This document shows positions 8,632 to 17,538 of a stretch of 64,000 nt of DNA, in pieces (positions within the stretch are counted from its first letter, which is position 1; each line of letters begins with the position of its first letter). The stretch is taken from positions 3,757,001-3,821,000 of the forward strand of contig NZ_JACCFJ010000001.1 of NCBI RefSeq assembly GCF_013410345.1. Reading direction: 5' to 3'. The stretch comes from Saccharopolyspora hordei (lineage in GTDB: Bacteria; Actinomycetota; Actinomycetes; Mycobacteriales; Pseudonocardiaceae). Under the pieces are notes generated by a model that did not search any database, was not told the DNA's origin, and saw nothing but the letters and a program-made list of their open reading frames with translations. The position numbers were made by a program, and so were the translations under genes.

Positions 8632-9908
8632 GCGAAGCTCGCCTGCCGCTCGCGCGCGGCCCGCGTGCCGCCGCCCACCAGCGGGGTGAGCACCGCGGCG
8701 AGCACCGTGGCGGCGGCCATCATGACGAACGACGCCGCCGTGCCACCGGTGATGTCGTTGAGCCAGCCGACCAGGTAGGTCCCGACGAACCCGCCGACCG
8801 AACCGGCCGTGTTGACGCAGGCCACGCCCGCGCCCGAGAAGTTCTTCGGCAGCACCTCGGCGACGTGCGCGAAGTACGGCCCGTAGGGCGCGTACATGGC
8901 GCCACCGGCCACCAGCAGCAGCAGGTAGGCCCACCAGAAGTGGTCCGGTCCGACCACGTAGGACAGCAGGAAGCCGACGCCACCGAGCAGCAACCACGGC
9001 CAGACGTACCGGACCCGGTCACCGGCCCGGTCCGACATCCGCGAGTTGAGCACCATCAGCAGCGCCGCGACGCCGAAGGGCACCGCGGACAGCAGCCCGC
9101 TCATGCCGATCCCCTGCCCCGTCCCGGCGGCCACGATGCTCGGCAGCCAGAACACCAGGCCGTACACGCCGATGCTCCACAGCAGGTACTGCGCCGACAG
9201 CAGCACGACCGGGCGGGAGCGGAACGCCGCCGTGAACGAGCGGGCCGGGGTGGCCTGCTGCCGCTCCGCGTCCAGCGCGGCGGTCACCGCGTCCCTCTCG
9301 GCCGCGTTGAGCCACTTCGCTTCGGACGGGTGGTCGCTGACCAGCGCGCGGAAGACGAACGCCCAGACCACCGCGGGCAGGCCTTCGATGATGAACATCT
9401 CCCGCCAGCTGGTCAGCTCGATCAGGTACCCGGAGACGGCGTTCAGCCACATCACGGTGATCGGGTTGCCGAGGATGAGGATCGCGTTGGCGCTGCCCCG
9501 CTCGCGCTTGGTGAACCAGCGGGCCAGGAACACGACCATCGCGGGGAGCACGGCGGCTTCGACCGCGCCCAGCAGGAACCGCACCACGATGAGCGGCCCG
9601 GCGCTGTGCAGCAGGCCCTGCACCGCGGCGAGCACGCCCCACGCGAGGGTGCACCAGAAGATCAGCCCGCGCACGCTGCGCCGCTCGGCGTAGAGCGTGC
9701 CGGGGATCTGGAACACGCAGTACCCGAGGAAGAACGACGCTCCGACGAGCGAGGACATCGCGCCGCTGAGGGCCAGCTCCTCCTTCATCCCGCCGGCGAC
9801 GCCGATCGCGAAGTTCGACCGGTCCAGGTAGGCCAGCGAGTAGGTCACGAACGCCACCGGGAGCAGGCGCAACCAGCGCTGCCGACCCAGCTCGACAGGT
9901 GATGCCAA
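8628..9908 (-). CDS. MFS transporter, anion:cation symporter (ACS) type
   Basis: Twelve-helix major facilitator of 426 aa resembling the phthalate/tartrate/glucarate ACS group. It has the N-terminal YLDRSNFAIGVAGGMKEEL motif, the loop RRSVRGLIFWC, the LGAVEAAVLPAMVVFLARWF motif of helix 4-5, and NTAGSVGGFVGTYLVGWL near the end. It should import an organic or sugar acid with protons. The TTG at 9908 is preferred because AAGGAG lies 6 bp upstream; a longer GTG start at 9938 would cover the operator. First gene of the operon with the FAH-HPS and PHI genes, coupled by GTGA. Confidence 0.88.
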   Translation of the reverse strand: MASPVELGRQRWLRLLPVAFVTYSLAYLDRSNFAIGVAGGMKEELALSGAMSSLVGASFFLGYCVFQIPGTLYAERRSVRGLIFWCTLAWGVLAAVQGLLHSAGPLIVVRFLLGAVEAAVLPAMVVFLARWFTKRERGSANAILILGNPITVMWLNAVSGYLIELTSWREMFIIEGLPAVVWAFVFRALVSDHPSEAKWLNAAERDAVTAALDAERQQATPARSFTAAFRSRPVVLLSAQYLLWSIGVYGLVFWLPSIVAAGTGQGIGMSGLLSAVPFGVAALLMVLNSRMSDRAGDRVRYVWPWLLLGGVGFLLSYVVGPDHFWWAYLLLLVAGGAMYAPYGPYFAHVAEVLPKNFSGAGVACVNTAGSVGGFVGTYLVGWLNDITGGTAASFVMMAAATVLAAVLTPLVGGGTRAARERQASFA

Positions 9909-9930
9909 GGCGGACTCCTTCGTCGCCCCT

Positions 9931-9949
9931 CTTACCACGATGTGGTAAG
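9931..9949. promoter_or_regulatory. Operator palindrome upstream of the MFS-FAH-HPS-PHI operon
   Basis: Perfect inverted repeat CTTACCAC-GAT-GTGGTAAG, eight-base arms with a three-base centre. It lies 23 bp upstream of the MFS TTG start and about 95 bp before the divergent IclR gene. Its position suggests the binding site of that regulator, controlling substrate-inducible expression. The symmetry is seen directly; the protein that binds is inferred. Confidence 0.7.
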
Positions 9950-10043
9950 CTTTTCGCTATCGCGGGAAACAGTAGGAACCGCCGACCGCCGGTGTCAACG
10001 CGGCCGGTACCGTCTGCACGACCGCTGGGGAACGGAGGACCGA

Positions 10044-10802
10044 GTGCCGGAGCCGCGCGACGACATGGTGCGCAAGGCGCTGTGCCTGCTGGTGCTGCTC
10101 GGCGAAGCACCGCGCGGGACCACGTTGTCCGAGCTGGCCCGCCGAGCGGGTTACCCGGTCAGCACCACCCACCGGCTGCTGAAGTCGATCGCCCAGGAGA
10201 ACTTCGCCGCGCTGGACGACGAGAAGCGCTGGCACCTCGGCCTGCGCTTGTTCGAGCTCGGCCAGCGGGTGCTGCACGCCCGGGGTTTCGCCGCCATCGC
10301 CGCGCCGGTGCTGGAGAAGGTCACCCAGCAGACCGGGGAACCCACGCTGATGTCGGTCCGCGACGGGCACGACCAGGTCTACGTGCACTACGCCGAAGGC
10401 ACCCAGCAGGTGCAGATCACCGGCGAACCCGGCCAGCGCGGACCGCTGCACTGCACCTCGATGGGCAAGTGCCTCATCGCCTTCGCCCCGCCGCCCCAGC
10501 AGGAACAGCTGCTGGCCGAGCTGGAGCTGCCGGCGCTGGGACCCAAGACGATCACCGACCGCGACCGGTTCGCCGAGGAGATCGAGCGGGTGCGCCAGCA
10601 GGGCTACGCGATCGCCGACGAGGAGCACGAATCGGGCATCCTCGCCATCGGTGTGCCGGTGCTCAGCCCGGCCGGGCACGCCGTGGCGGCGCTGTCCACC
10701 GCCGCGCCCGCCTTCCGCAGCTCCCTGGAGCAGCTGCACACCTTCCTGGACCCGCTGCGCCGAGCGGCGAAGGAACTGGCCATCGGGCTGCCGCGCCGCT
10801 GA
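10044..10802 (+). CDS. IclR family transcriptional regulator (divergent from catabolic operon)
   Basis: 252 aa IclR-type regulator. The N-terminal winged helix includes TTLSELARRAGYPVSTTHRLLKSI. The C-terminal effector domain is marked by GQRGPLHCTSMGKCLIAF, YAIADEEHESGILAIGVPV and LSTAAPAFR. GTG at 10044 has GGAGGA just upstream; longer starts give unconserved sequence. Divergently placed from the MFS/FAH-HPS/PHI operon with a perfect palindrome between them, so it most likely represses or activates that operon in response to its substrate. Confidence 0.9.
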   Translation: MPEPRDDMVRKALCLLVLLGEAPRGTTLSELARRAGYPVSTTHRLLKSIAQENFAALDDEKRWHLGLRLFELGQRVLHARGFAAIAAPVLEKVTQQTGEPTLMSVRDGHDQVYVHYAEGTQQVQITGEPGQRGPLHCTSMGKCLIAFAPPPQQEQLLAELELPALGPKTITDRDRFAEEIERVRQQGYAIADEEHESGILAIGVPVLSPAGHAVAALSTAAPAFRSSLEQLHTFLDPLRRAAKELAIGLPRR

Positions 10803-10850
10803 CGGTCCGGTGTGGACCGGCGGTCCCGGCCCCTGGCGCGGAGCCGCCCC

Positions 10851-10886
10851 GGTGCGATCGAATGTGATCTCCACACCGATCGCACC
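10851..10886. repeat. Inverted repeat between iclR and the secreted C15-like gene
   Basis: Ten-base arms GGTGCGATCG and CGATCGCACC are exact complements separated by 16 bases. The repeat is 49 bp after the IclR stop and 14 bp before the GTG of the next gene. It could be a weak terminator for the regulator gene or an operator for the secreted protein; no T-run follows. Confidence 0.5.
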
Positions 10887-10899
10887 GAGGAGGGCTCAC

Positions 10900-12228
10900 G
10901 TGCGTCCACTCCGCCGCAGCATCGCGTGCACGGTCGCGTCGGCGACCCTGGCGCTGCTGGCACCCGCCGCAGCGCAGGCAGCACCCGACTGCACCGATCC
11001 GACCCGCCCGCTGACCGTCGAGGAGCAGCGGCTCCAGCGGCCCGAACCGCAGGAAGTGCTGGCCAGGAGCGGCTTCGACCGCGCAGGCCCCGCGTTCGCG
11101 GCGGCGCTGTGCGAGGTGGACGACCTGGCCGCCGCCGAGCGGCTGGTCAGCGCCGGCGGTGACCAGCTGTGGGAACGGGCGGTCGCCCGCGCCCAGGGCC
11201 GCGACGTCACCGGGGACCTGCCCACCGCCGACGACCGCCCGCTGTACTGGGCGCGGCTGAGCATGACCGCCGCACTGCGCCAGTGGGCACCGTCGTTCTC
11301 GCTCGACGACGAGCAGCGGGACCAGCTGCTGTGGAGGCTGGAACGCCACTCCCGCGGGCAGACCTCCGCGCGGTTCCCGCGCGGTGACGGCACCAAGCAC
11401 GTGCTGGTCAGCGGTTTCGACCCCTTCCAGCTCAACGCCGACATCCGTCGCAGCAACCCGTCCGGCGCGTCCGCGCTCGCCCTCGACGGCACCGTGCTGC
11501 ACACCGAGTCCGGGCCGGTCCGCGTCGAGGCCGTGGTGTTCCCGGTGCTGTGGCGGCCGTTCGAGCGCGGCGTGGTCGAGCAGACCTTCCTCCCGCACCT
11601 GCAGCCAGGACCCGACCAGGTCGACGCGTTCGCCACGATCAGCCAGGGACGTCCGGGGCAGTTCGACATCGAGCACTGGAACGGCCGCTGGCACACCGGC
11701 GTGGACAACGACGACGAGCAGCGCGAGGGCGTCATCGAGGTGCCGGAGGGCTTCCCGGCGGTGGAACCGCCGCCGGAGTTCGTGCCGACGACCCAGCCCT
11801 ACGCGGCCATCGTGCGCGCCGACACCGGCCGCTTCCCGGTGTTCCACAACACCGAGGTCACCGAGATCCCGGCCGGCGGGACCGAGCCCGTGGTGCGGCC
11901 CGACGGGCCGACGCCGGGGTCGGTCGCCCGCGCGGGCGGCGGCGGCAGCTACCTGTCCAACGAGGTCGCCTACCGGACGACCGCGCTGCGCGACGCGGTC
12001 GGTGCGGACCTGCGCGGCGGCCACGTCCACACCCCGGTGCTCACCTTCGCCCCGGACAACCAGGACGAGCTCGTCGACCCGGTCTTCACCCGGGACCTGC
12101 AGGACATCGTCGCCCAGGTCACCGCGATCGTCGGGGTCGCAGCCACCGCGGAGGAGGAGGTCTCCACCGCGGACGTGCCCACGACACCGCGCGACCACAC
12201 CGGACGCGTCCCCGCGCCGTCGATGTGA
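10900..12228 (+). CDS. Secreted pyroglutamyl-peptidase-like (C15 fold) protein
   Basis: 442 aa with a Sec signal peptide (TVASATLALLAPAAAQAA, cleaved near residue 28) and a C15-like domain from about residue 165. This contains VLVSGFDPF and NPSGASALALDG, the GF-x-PF and NPS motifs of pyroglutamyl peptidase I. The catalytic Glu aligns with DIEHW (Glu258) and the His with GGHVHTP. The nucleophile segment, normally F-x-CN, reads SYLSNEVAY, so the Cys appears to be Ser353. Activity is therefore doubtful. GTG start with GAGGAGGG upstream. Extracellular; no clear partner genes. Confidence 0.75.
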   Translation: MRPLRRSIACTVASATLALLAPAAAQAAPDCTDPTRPLTVEEQRLQRPEPQEVLARSGFDRAGPAFAAALCEVDDLAAAERLVSAGGDQLWERAVARAQGRDVTGDLPTADDRPLYWARLSMTAALRQWAPSFSLDDEQRDQLLWRLERHSRGQTSARFPRGDGTKHVLVSGFDPFQLNADIRRSNPSGASALALDGTVLHTESGPVRVEAVVFPVLWRPFERGVVEQTFLPHLQPGPDQVDAFATISQGRPGQFDIEHWNGRWHTGVDNDDEQREGVIEVPEGFPAVEPPPEFVPTTQPYAAIVRADTGRFPVFHNTEVTEIPAGGTEPVVRPDGPTPGSVARAGGGGSYLSNEVAYRTTALRDAVGADLRGGHVHTPVLTFAPDNQDELVDPVFTRDLQDIVAQVTAIVGVAATAEEEVSTADVPTTPRDHTGRVPAPSM

Positions 12229-12235
12229 GGCGCCG

Positions 12236-12270
12236 CCCGGACCGCCGGCCGCACGCGCCGGCGGTCCGGG
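12236..12270. terminator. Rho-independent-type hairpin after the C15-like gene
   Basis: Stem of 14 bp, CCCGGACCGCCGGC pairing with GCCGGCGGTCCGGG, loop of seven bases, starting eight bases after the stop codon. No T-run, as is common in actinobacteria. Confidence 0.75.
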
Positions 12271-12381
12271 ACCGGTGTCCGCCAGCGTCTTTCGAGACTC
12301 GGCCCCGCGTGCCGGCCCGCTGGACTACGTTGATCAACAATGCCCGTCCTGTTCGGGCAGGTGACGATGGAGGAACCAGCG

Positions 12382-13254
12382 ATGGTCGACGGTTTACGGG
12401 TGCCGCGGGCGCGGACGTGCGCTGCGGCGTGGGCGGCGGTGGCCGCGGTCGGTGCGCTCACCGGCACGGCGCACGCCGACGAACCCGAGGGCGACGTGAC
12501 GCCCACCATCATCGGCGGCGCGCCCGCCGATCAGGTCTACTCGTTCATGGTCTCGCTGCAGTACGAGCGCGAGGGGAACCCGGACTCGCACCGCTGCGGC
12601 GGGGCGCTGATCAGCCCGGAATGGGTCGTGACGGCGGCGCACTGCGTCACCGAGTCCAGCGCCGACGGCACGCCCGTCGTGATGGACCCGGCGCTGTTCC
12701 ACGTCCGGATCGGATCCACGGACCGCACCACGGGCGGCAGCGTCGCCACGCTCCGGGAGGTCGTGGTGCACCCGGACTACCGGGCGCTGCCCGAGCGCTC
12801 CGAGGGCGACGACATCGCGCTGCTGCGCCTGGACGCGCCGAGCGACCAGGCCCCGGCGCCGATGGCCGACGAGCTGACCGAACCGGGCACCGCGGTCCGC
12901 CAGATCGGGTGGGGCTACGTCTCCAACGACGACGCGGGCGACCCGGAGAAGCTGCCGACGCAGCTCCAGCAGCTGGACACCACGGTCATCCCGCCCAGCA
13001 CGCCGAAGTGCGTGTCGGACGCGGGGGACGACTCGTGGGGCATCCGCGAGGGCGACGTCTGCACCGACAACCCGGAGGGCGTGCGCGGCCCGTGCGGCGG
13101 TGACTCCGGTTCGCCGCTGCTGACCCGGGACGGTGACGGCTGGCGGGTCATCGGCGTGGACAGCCGCGGTGTCGGCTCGGTCTGCGGCGAGTCCCCCGAC
13201 ATCTACACCAGCGTCGGGCACTTCCGCAGCTGGATCGACGGCGTGATCGCCTGA
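12382..13254 (+). CDS. Secreted S1 family serine protease
   Basis: 290 aa chymotrypsin-fold protease with a signal peptide (AAWAAVAAVGALTGTAHA) and short propeptide ending at T-IIGG. The triad is complete: His87 in TAAHC, Asp144 in DDIALLRL, Ser242 in CGGDSGSPLL. The residue six before the catalytic Ser is Gly rather than Asp, so trypsin-like specificity is not expected. Cys pairs around the His and Ser loops are conserved. ATG at 12382 has GGAGGA seven bases upstream. A strong hairpin directly follows, so it is monocistronic. Extracellular proteolysis. Confidence 0.92.
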   Translation: MVDGLRVPRARTCAAAWAAVAAVGALTGTAHADEPEGDVTPTIIGGAPADQVYSFMVSLQYEREGNPDSHRCGGALISPEWVVTAAHCVTESSADGTPVVMDPALFHVRIGSTDRTTGGSVATLREVVVHPDYRALPERSEGDDIALLRLDAPSDQAPAPMADELTEPGTAVRQIGWGYVSNDDAGDPEKLPTQLQQLDTTVIPPSTPKCVSDAGDDSWGIREGDVCTDNPEGVRGPCGGDSGSPLLTRDGDGWRVIGVDSRGVGSVCGESPDIYTSVGHFRSWIDGVIA

Positions 13255-13261
13255 TCCGCCT

Positions 13262-13294
13262 CCGGGCCCTGCGCGCGACGCGCGCAGGGCCCGG
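13262..13294. terminator. Rho-independent-type hairpin after the serine protease gene
   Basis: Perfect 15-bp stem CCGGGCCCTGCGCGC / GCGCGCAGGGCCCGG with a three-base loop, eight bases after the stop codon. Confidence 0.85.
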
Positions 13295-13501
13295 AACCGC
13301 TGGTCCCCGCGCCGGATCCCGCGAGGCGGCCGAGGAGTTCCCGCACGTGCCGCGAGACCGGCGCTCTCGACGCGCAGGACGACGCGGCGGTCCGCTGTGG
13401 ACACTGCGCCCCCGCTGGAGAACCGGAACCACTTCCCCCGTTCCGCCCGAACTCGCCGCCACGTTGGTCTAAGCTCCCCTCGGCTCGAGATGGGAGTAGC
13501 G

Positions 13502-16026
13502 GTGGGTGTTGTCGGCAGGGACGAGTCGCTCCGGCTGCTCTCCGACGCGGCCACCGCCGCCCTGGACGGGCGCGGCAGCCTGCTCGTGGTGCGCGCCGAT
13601 CCCGGTCTCGGCCTGTCCACCCTGCTCGACGCCCACCTGGCGGCGATGCGCGCCGCAGGGGTGCCGACGCGACGGCTCGCGGTGCTGCCCCCGCGCGGCC
13701 GCACCGCGCTCTCCGACGGCGTTCCCCCGGAATGGCCGGAACACGGGGTCGTCGTCCTCGACGACCTGCACCTGGCGGACGACGCGACGCTGCTGGCGCT
13801 GCACGACCTCGCCCAGCAGCTGCACGACCAGCCCGTGCTGGTCGTCGCCGGACGCCACCGCGGTGCCGAACCGGAGCGCTTCGCCTGCCTCGACCGGGTC
13901 GCCGACGTGCACGACCTGCCCCCGCTGGACGACGACGCGGTGCGAGCGCTGCTCGCCGAGCTGACCGACGGGGACCCACCGGAGGACCTGCGGCGGCTGG
14001 CCGAGGGGCCTGCGGCAACCCGTGGCTGCTCGCGCAGCTCACCGCGGACGACCGGGCCTCGCGGGTGAGCGCGTGGGCGACCGGGATCGCCGGACCGGAC
14101 GCACCGCTGCTGCGCTTCGCCGCGGTCCTGGCCGAACCCGCCTCCGTGGCCGACCTCGCGGCGGTGACCGGGTCGTGCCCGGTGGAGGTGCTGGCCGGCG
14201 CCGAGCGGCTGGCCGCGCACGGGCTGGTCACGACGACCGGGGGTGCGGTGCGGCTGCGGCACGCGCTGGTGCGCCGCGACCTGGCGACGACGTCGGCCGG
14301 ACTGCACGGCACCGCGGCGGAAGCGCTGCTCAGCAGCGGAGCCCCCGCCGCGGCGGTCGTCGAGCACCTCGTCCACGCCCCGGTGCGCGACCGGACCGCG
14401 TCCTGGCTGGCCCAGCACGCCGCGCAGCTGGCCACCGCACCGTCACCGGCGCTCGTGGAGCTGCTCGAACGCACCACCGCCGGCCTCGCCCCGGGGCACC
14501 CGGACCTGCCTGCGCTGCGGGCCGCGCTGGCCGAGGCGCTGCTGTGGTCCGGTCGGCTCCACGATGCGGAGCGCCTCGCCGGCACCACGGTGCTCGCCCA
14601 CCCCGAACCGCCGGTCCGGCACCGGCTCCGGGCGGTCCTCGCCCAGATCCGCATCGTGCAGATGGACCCCGAAGGCGCGGCGGCAGCGCTGCTCCCGGAG
14701 CGGGAGCACGGTGACCTGCCGCCGCGGTTGGCCGCGCTCGACGCCGCGGCCCGCCTGCTCCTCGGGGACCTGGACGGTCTGGAACGCGCGCTCGCGATCG
14801 CGGAACCGCGCGCCGCGGACGACCCGGTCGTGGCGTTGTGCCTGCTCAACCTCAAGGCCACCGAACGGTTCGTGTTCCGCGACCTGGTCGGCGCGCTGGA
14901 CCTGCTGGACCAGGCCGACGCGCTGCTGGAGGTCACCGCCGTCGACCGCGGGCAGCAGCTGATGGCGCGCCTGATGCGCGCGGTGATCCAGGACATGAGG
15001 CAGGAGCGGGCGGCGCTGGAGACCATCGAGCGGGCCCGGCCGCTCGCCCGCGAGCTCGGCGCGGGCATGCTGGTGTGGTTGCACACCATCACGGCACTGG
15101 CCCTGTTCAACAACGGCCGCTGGGACGAGTCCCTCGCCGAGATCGAGACCGCCACCGCCCTGCCCGACCTGCACGGCTTCGACAGCCCGCTGCACGGCCT
15201 GGCCACCACGATCCTGGTGCACCGCGGGGACCTGGCCCGGGCCCGGGAGCACATCGAACGCGCCGAACGCGTGCCACCGCGCGGCATCGCCCTGTTCTAC
15301 GACCAGATCACCGCGGTGGCCCACGCCCTGCTCGCCGACGCGGAGAACGACCACGAACGCGCGCTGGAGATCGCGCGGACCTTCGCCGGCGGCAACGTCG
15401 GCGTCCACCACGGGCACGCCTTCGCCGCGGTGGCCACGCGCATCGTGCGCATCGCGGTCGCCGGCGGCGACCGGGCGCTGGCCGAGCGGATGGTGGCGCA
15501 GCTGCAGGACCTGCTCACCGGGGACTCGGTCGCCGAGCGCAACACGCTGCTGTACTGCCGCGGTCTGCTCGACGAGGACGTGGACATGCTGCTCGAGGCG
15601 GCGCAGGAGTTCGCCGAGAACGGCTCGCCCGTCAACGCCGCGCGGGCCGCGGACGACGCGGCGCGGTTGCTGGCGGCGTCCGGCAGGCCGGAGGAAGCCC
15701 GGGAGGCCTACCGGACGGCGATCGAGCGCTACACGGCCCTGGACGCCGCGGGCGACATCCAGCGCGCCGACGCGCACCTGCGCGCCTTCGGCGTCCGGCG
15801 CGGCGCGACCGGGCCGCGCCGCCGGGCCAAGCACGGCTGGGACAGCCTCACCGCCGCCGAACACCGCGTCGCCGAGCTGGTCGCGCAGGGCTTGACCAAC
15901 CGGGAGGCGGCGGAGCGGCTCATCGTGTCGGTCCGCACGGTCGACTCGCACGTGTCGAGGATCCTGGCCAAGCTGGGCTACGCCTCCCGCGTCGAGATCG
16001 TCCTCGGCTACGAGCGCCGCGCCTGA
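13502..16026 (+). CDS. LuxR family regulator, large ATP-dependent (LAL/MalT-like) type, one frame disruption
   Basis: About 840 aa protein. The N-terminus is an AAA/STAND-like domain beginning VGVVGRDESLRLL with a P-loop-like RADPGLGLSTLL and Walker-B-like VVVLDDLHLADDA. A long alpha-helical TPR-like middle follows, and a C-terminal LuxR HTH (LTAAEHRVAELVAQGLTNREAAERLIVSVRTVDSHVSRILAKLG, residues paraphrased here in parts). One G appears missing in the GGGG run at 14005-14008, shifting frame between RRLAEG and GNPWLLAQL. Stand-alone gene upstream of the type VII cluster; target genes unknown. GTG at 13502 has GGGAG five bases before it. Confidence 0.85.
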
Positions 16027-16399
16027 CGGGGCCGCGGACACCGGGGTCCCGCGCCGGACCGCCGCCGGCACGCGAACATCCGCGAAACCACCGCCGCAGC
16101 ACGCCTTCCCACCGGTGGCCCGCGGTGCGCTCCACCGCGACGGCCCGCTCCCTCCCCGGCGTCCCAGCACCACGGTCGTCGCGAACCCGCAGGTCGACCG
16201 GAGTCCGCGAAACATCAGTGATGTTGCGGATGATTCGGCTCGGCCGTTCTGGTGATCTTGAGCGTGTGTCCGTCGCTGGGGGTGACGGGCACCGTCGGGC
16301 TCGCGGCTCGCCGCGCCCACGCACTCCCCCACCCAGAACTCGTTGGCCGTGGTCGGCGCACCGCAGCGGTGCGCCGCTCTGGGAGGCAGAGAACCGGAG
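16027..16399 (+). other. Intergenic leader of the type VII accessory cluster
   Basis: 373 bp without a convincing gene. It holds a 15-bp palindrome at 16211-16225, described separately, and the probable promoter of the downstream six-gene cluster. No other repeat or RNA-like structure was seen. Confidence 0.5.
16211..16225. promoter_or_regulatory. Palindromic operator-like site upstream of the type VII cluster
   Basis: Perfect palindrome AACATCA-G-TGATGTT, 175 bp upstream of the PPE-like start. The surroundings are locally AT-richer. A regulator (possibly the adjacent LuxR protein) could bind here; which protein does is unknown. Confidence 0.45.
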
Positions 16400-17518
16400 A
16401 TGAGCGACGAATCCGCAGCGAACCTCATCGACATGGCATCGGCGGGCGTGCAGGACCTGGCTGCCGCCGCCACCTCCACGCTGGAGCAGGCCGGTCCCGC
16501 CGGCACGCTGCTGGTGCCGGTCGTGGAGGCCCTGCGCAACGTGTGGGAAGGCTACTTCGGCTCCCCGATCCCGCCGGAGGGCACCAACTGGAACGCCTAC
16601 TCCCACGAAGAGCTGTACCAGATGCTGTGGCAGAACGCCGATGTCGGTGAGGTCAGCTCGATGGCCGCCGAGTGGGGACGGCACAGCACCGAGCTCGCCG
16701 ACCACGCCGAGTCCATGCGGCACCACCGCACCGCCATGGAGAGCAGCTGGAGCAGCGAGTCCGCCGGGCTGGCCACCACCCGGCTCGGCGAGCTGGGCGA
16801 GCGCACCTCCGGGATCAGCGACCGCGCGAGCACCGTGCAGGGCGCCACCCAGGAGGCGGGCGACGCCCTCGCGGTCGCGCGCAACACGATGCCGCCGCCG
16901 CCTGGTGACCCGACCGGGACGGTGGTGACCAGCGCGGCCGCCGGAGCCGGTGCCGGAGCCGTGGTCGGCGGGATCGTCGGCGCGGGCGCCGGTGGTGTCG
17001 GCGCCGGTCCCGGTGCGGCGATGGGCGCCGCCATCGGCGCGGTGGCGGCCGGTGGGACCAGCCTGTTCCTGGCCGACGTGACGGCCGCGCAGAAGAAGGC
17101 CGAGGCCGTGCACGTCATGCAGCAGTACGAGGCGAGCCTGCGGAACAGCAGCCGGGCGATCGCGCCGCCCGGGGCCACGGAGGCCGCCGGGCCCGGCGCG
17201 CCCGCGGCGACCACCGCCGCGGGCCACGGCGGCGCGACCGGCAGCGGCGGTGTGCCGTGGAACCGCCTGGTCGGCGCCGAGCAGCTGGGCGCTGGCGCGC
17301 GCAGCGGCGCCGGCGCGCTGGAGGCGGCCCTGGCGCGCTCCGGCGGGCCCGGCGCGCTCGCCGGGCGTGCGGTCGCAGCCGGCGGCGTGGTGCCGCCGGG
17401 AGCCGGTGCGCGGCGCGGCCCGGAGGAGGGCGAGCAGGTGCACGAGAACCGGCTGCCCACCATCGACCAGAAGCTCTTCGACGACGACCGGCCGGCCAGC
17501 GCCCCGGTCATCGGCTGA
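16400..17518 (+). CDS. PPE/WXG100-superfamily-like type VII secretion-associated protein
   Basis: 372 aa. The N-terminal 170 residues are helical and contain NWNAYSHEELYQMLW...EVSSMAAEWGRHSTELADHAESM and AMESSWSSESAGLA. That W-x-G-like turn plus helices resembles PPE/WXG100 domains. Residues about 175-230 are a Gly/Ala zipper (GAGAGAVVGGIVGAGAGG), and the C-terminus is disordered and Gly/Ala rich. First gene of a co-directional cluster that includes EspG, the cytoplasmic chaperone of PPE proteins, supporting a secreted or membrane-inserting type VII substrate. ATG preceded by GGAG. Confidence 0.75.
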   Translation: MSDESAANLIDMASAGVQDLAAAATSTLEQAGPAGTLLVPVVEALRNVWEGYFGSPIPPEGTNWNAYSHEELYQMLWQNADVGEVSSMAAEWGRHSTELADHAESMRHHRTAMESSWSSESAGLATTRLGELGERTSGISDRASTVQGATQEAGDALAVARNTMPPPPGDPTGTVVTSAAAGAGAGAVVGGIVGAGAGGVGAGPGAAMGAAIGAVAAGGTSLFLADVTAAQKKAEAVHVMQQYEASLRNSSRAIAPPGATEAAGPGAPAATTAAGHGGATGSGGVPWNRLVGAEQLGAGARSGAGALEAALARSGGPGALAGRAVAAGGVVPPGAGARRGPEEGEQVHENRLPTIDQKLFDDDRPASAPVIG

Positions 17519-17538
17519 GGCGACAAGGAGCGAGAACG

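Noticed and set aside
13203-15287. Long minus-strand frame opposite the LuxR regulator
   Set aside because: Ser/Arg/Ala-rich without any motif; the plus-strand product has recognisable ATPase-like and HTH parts.
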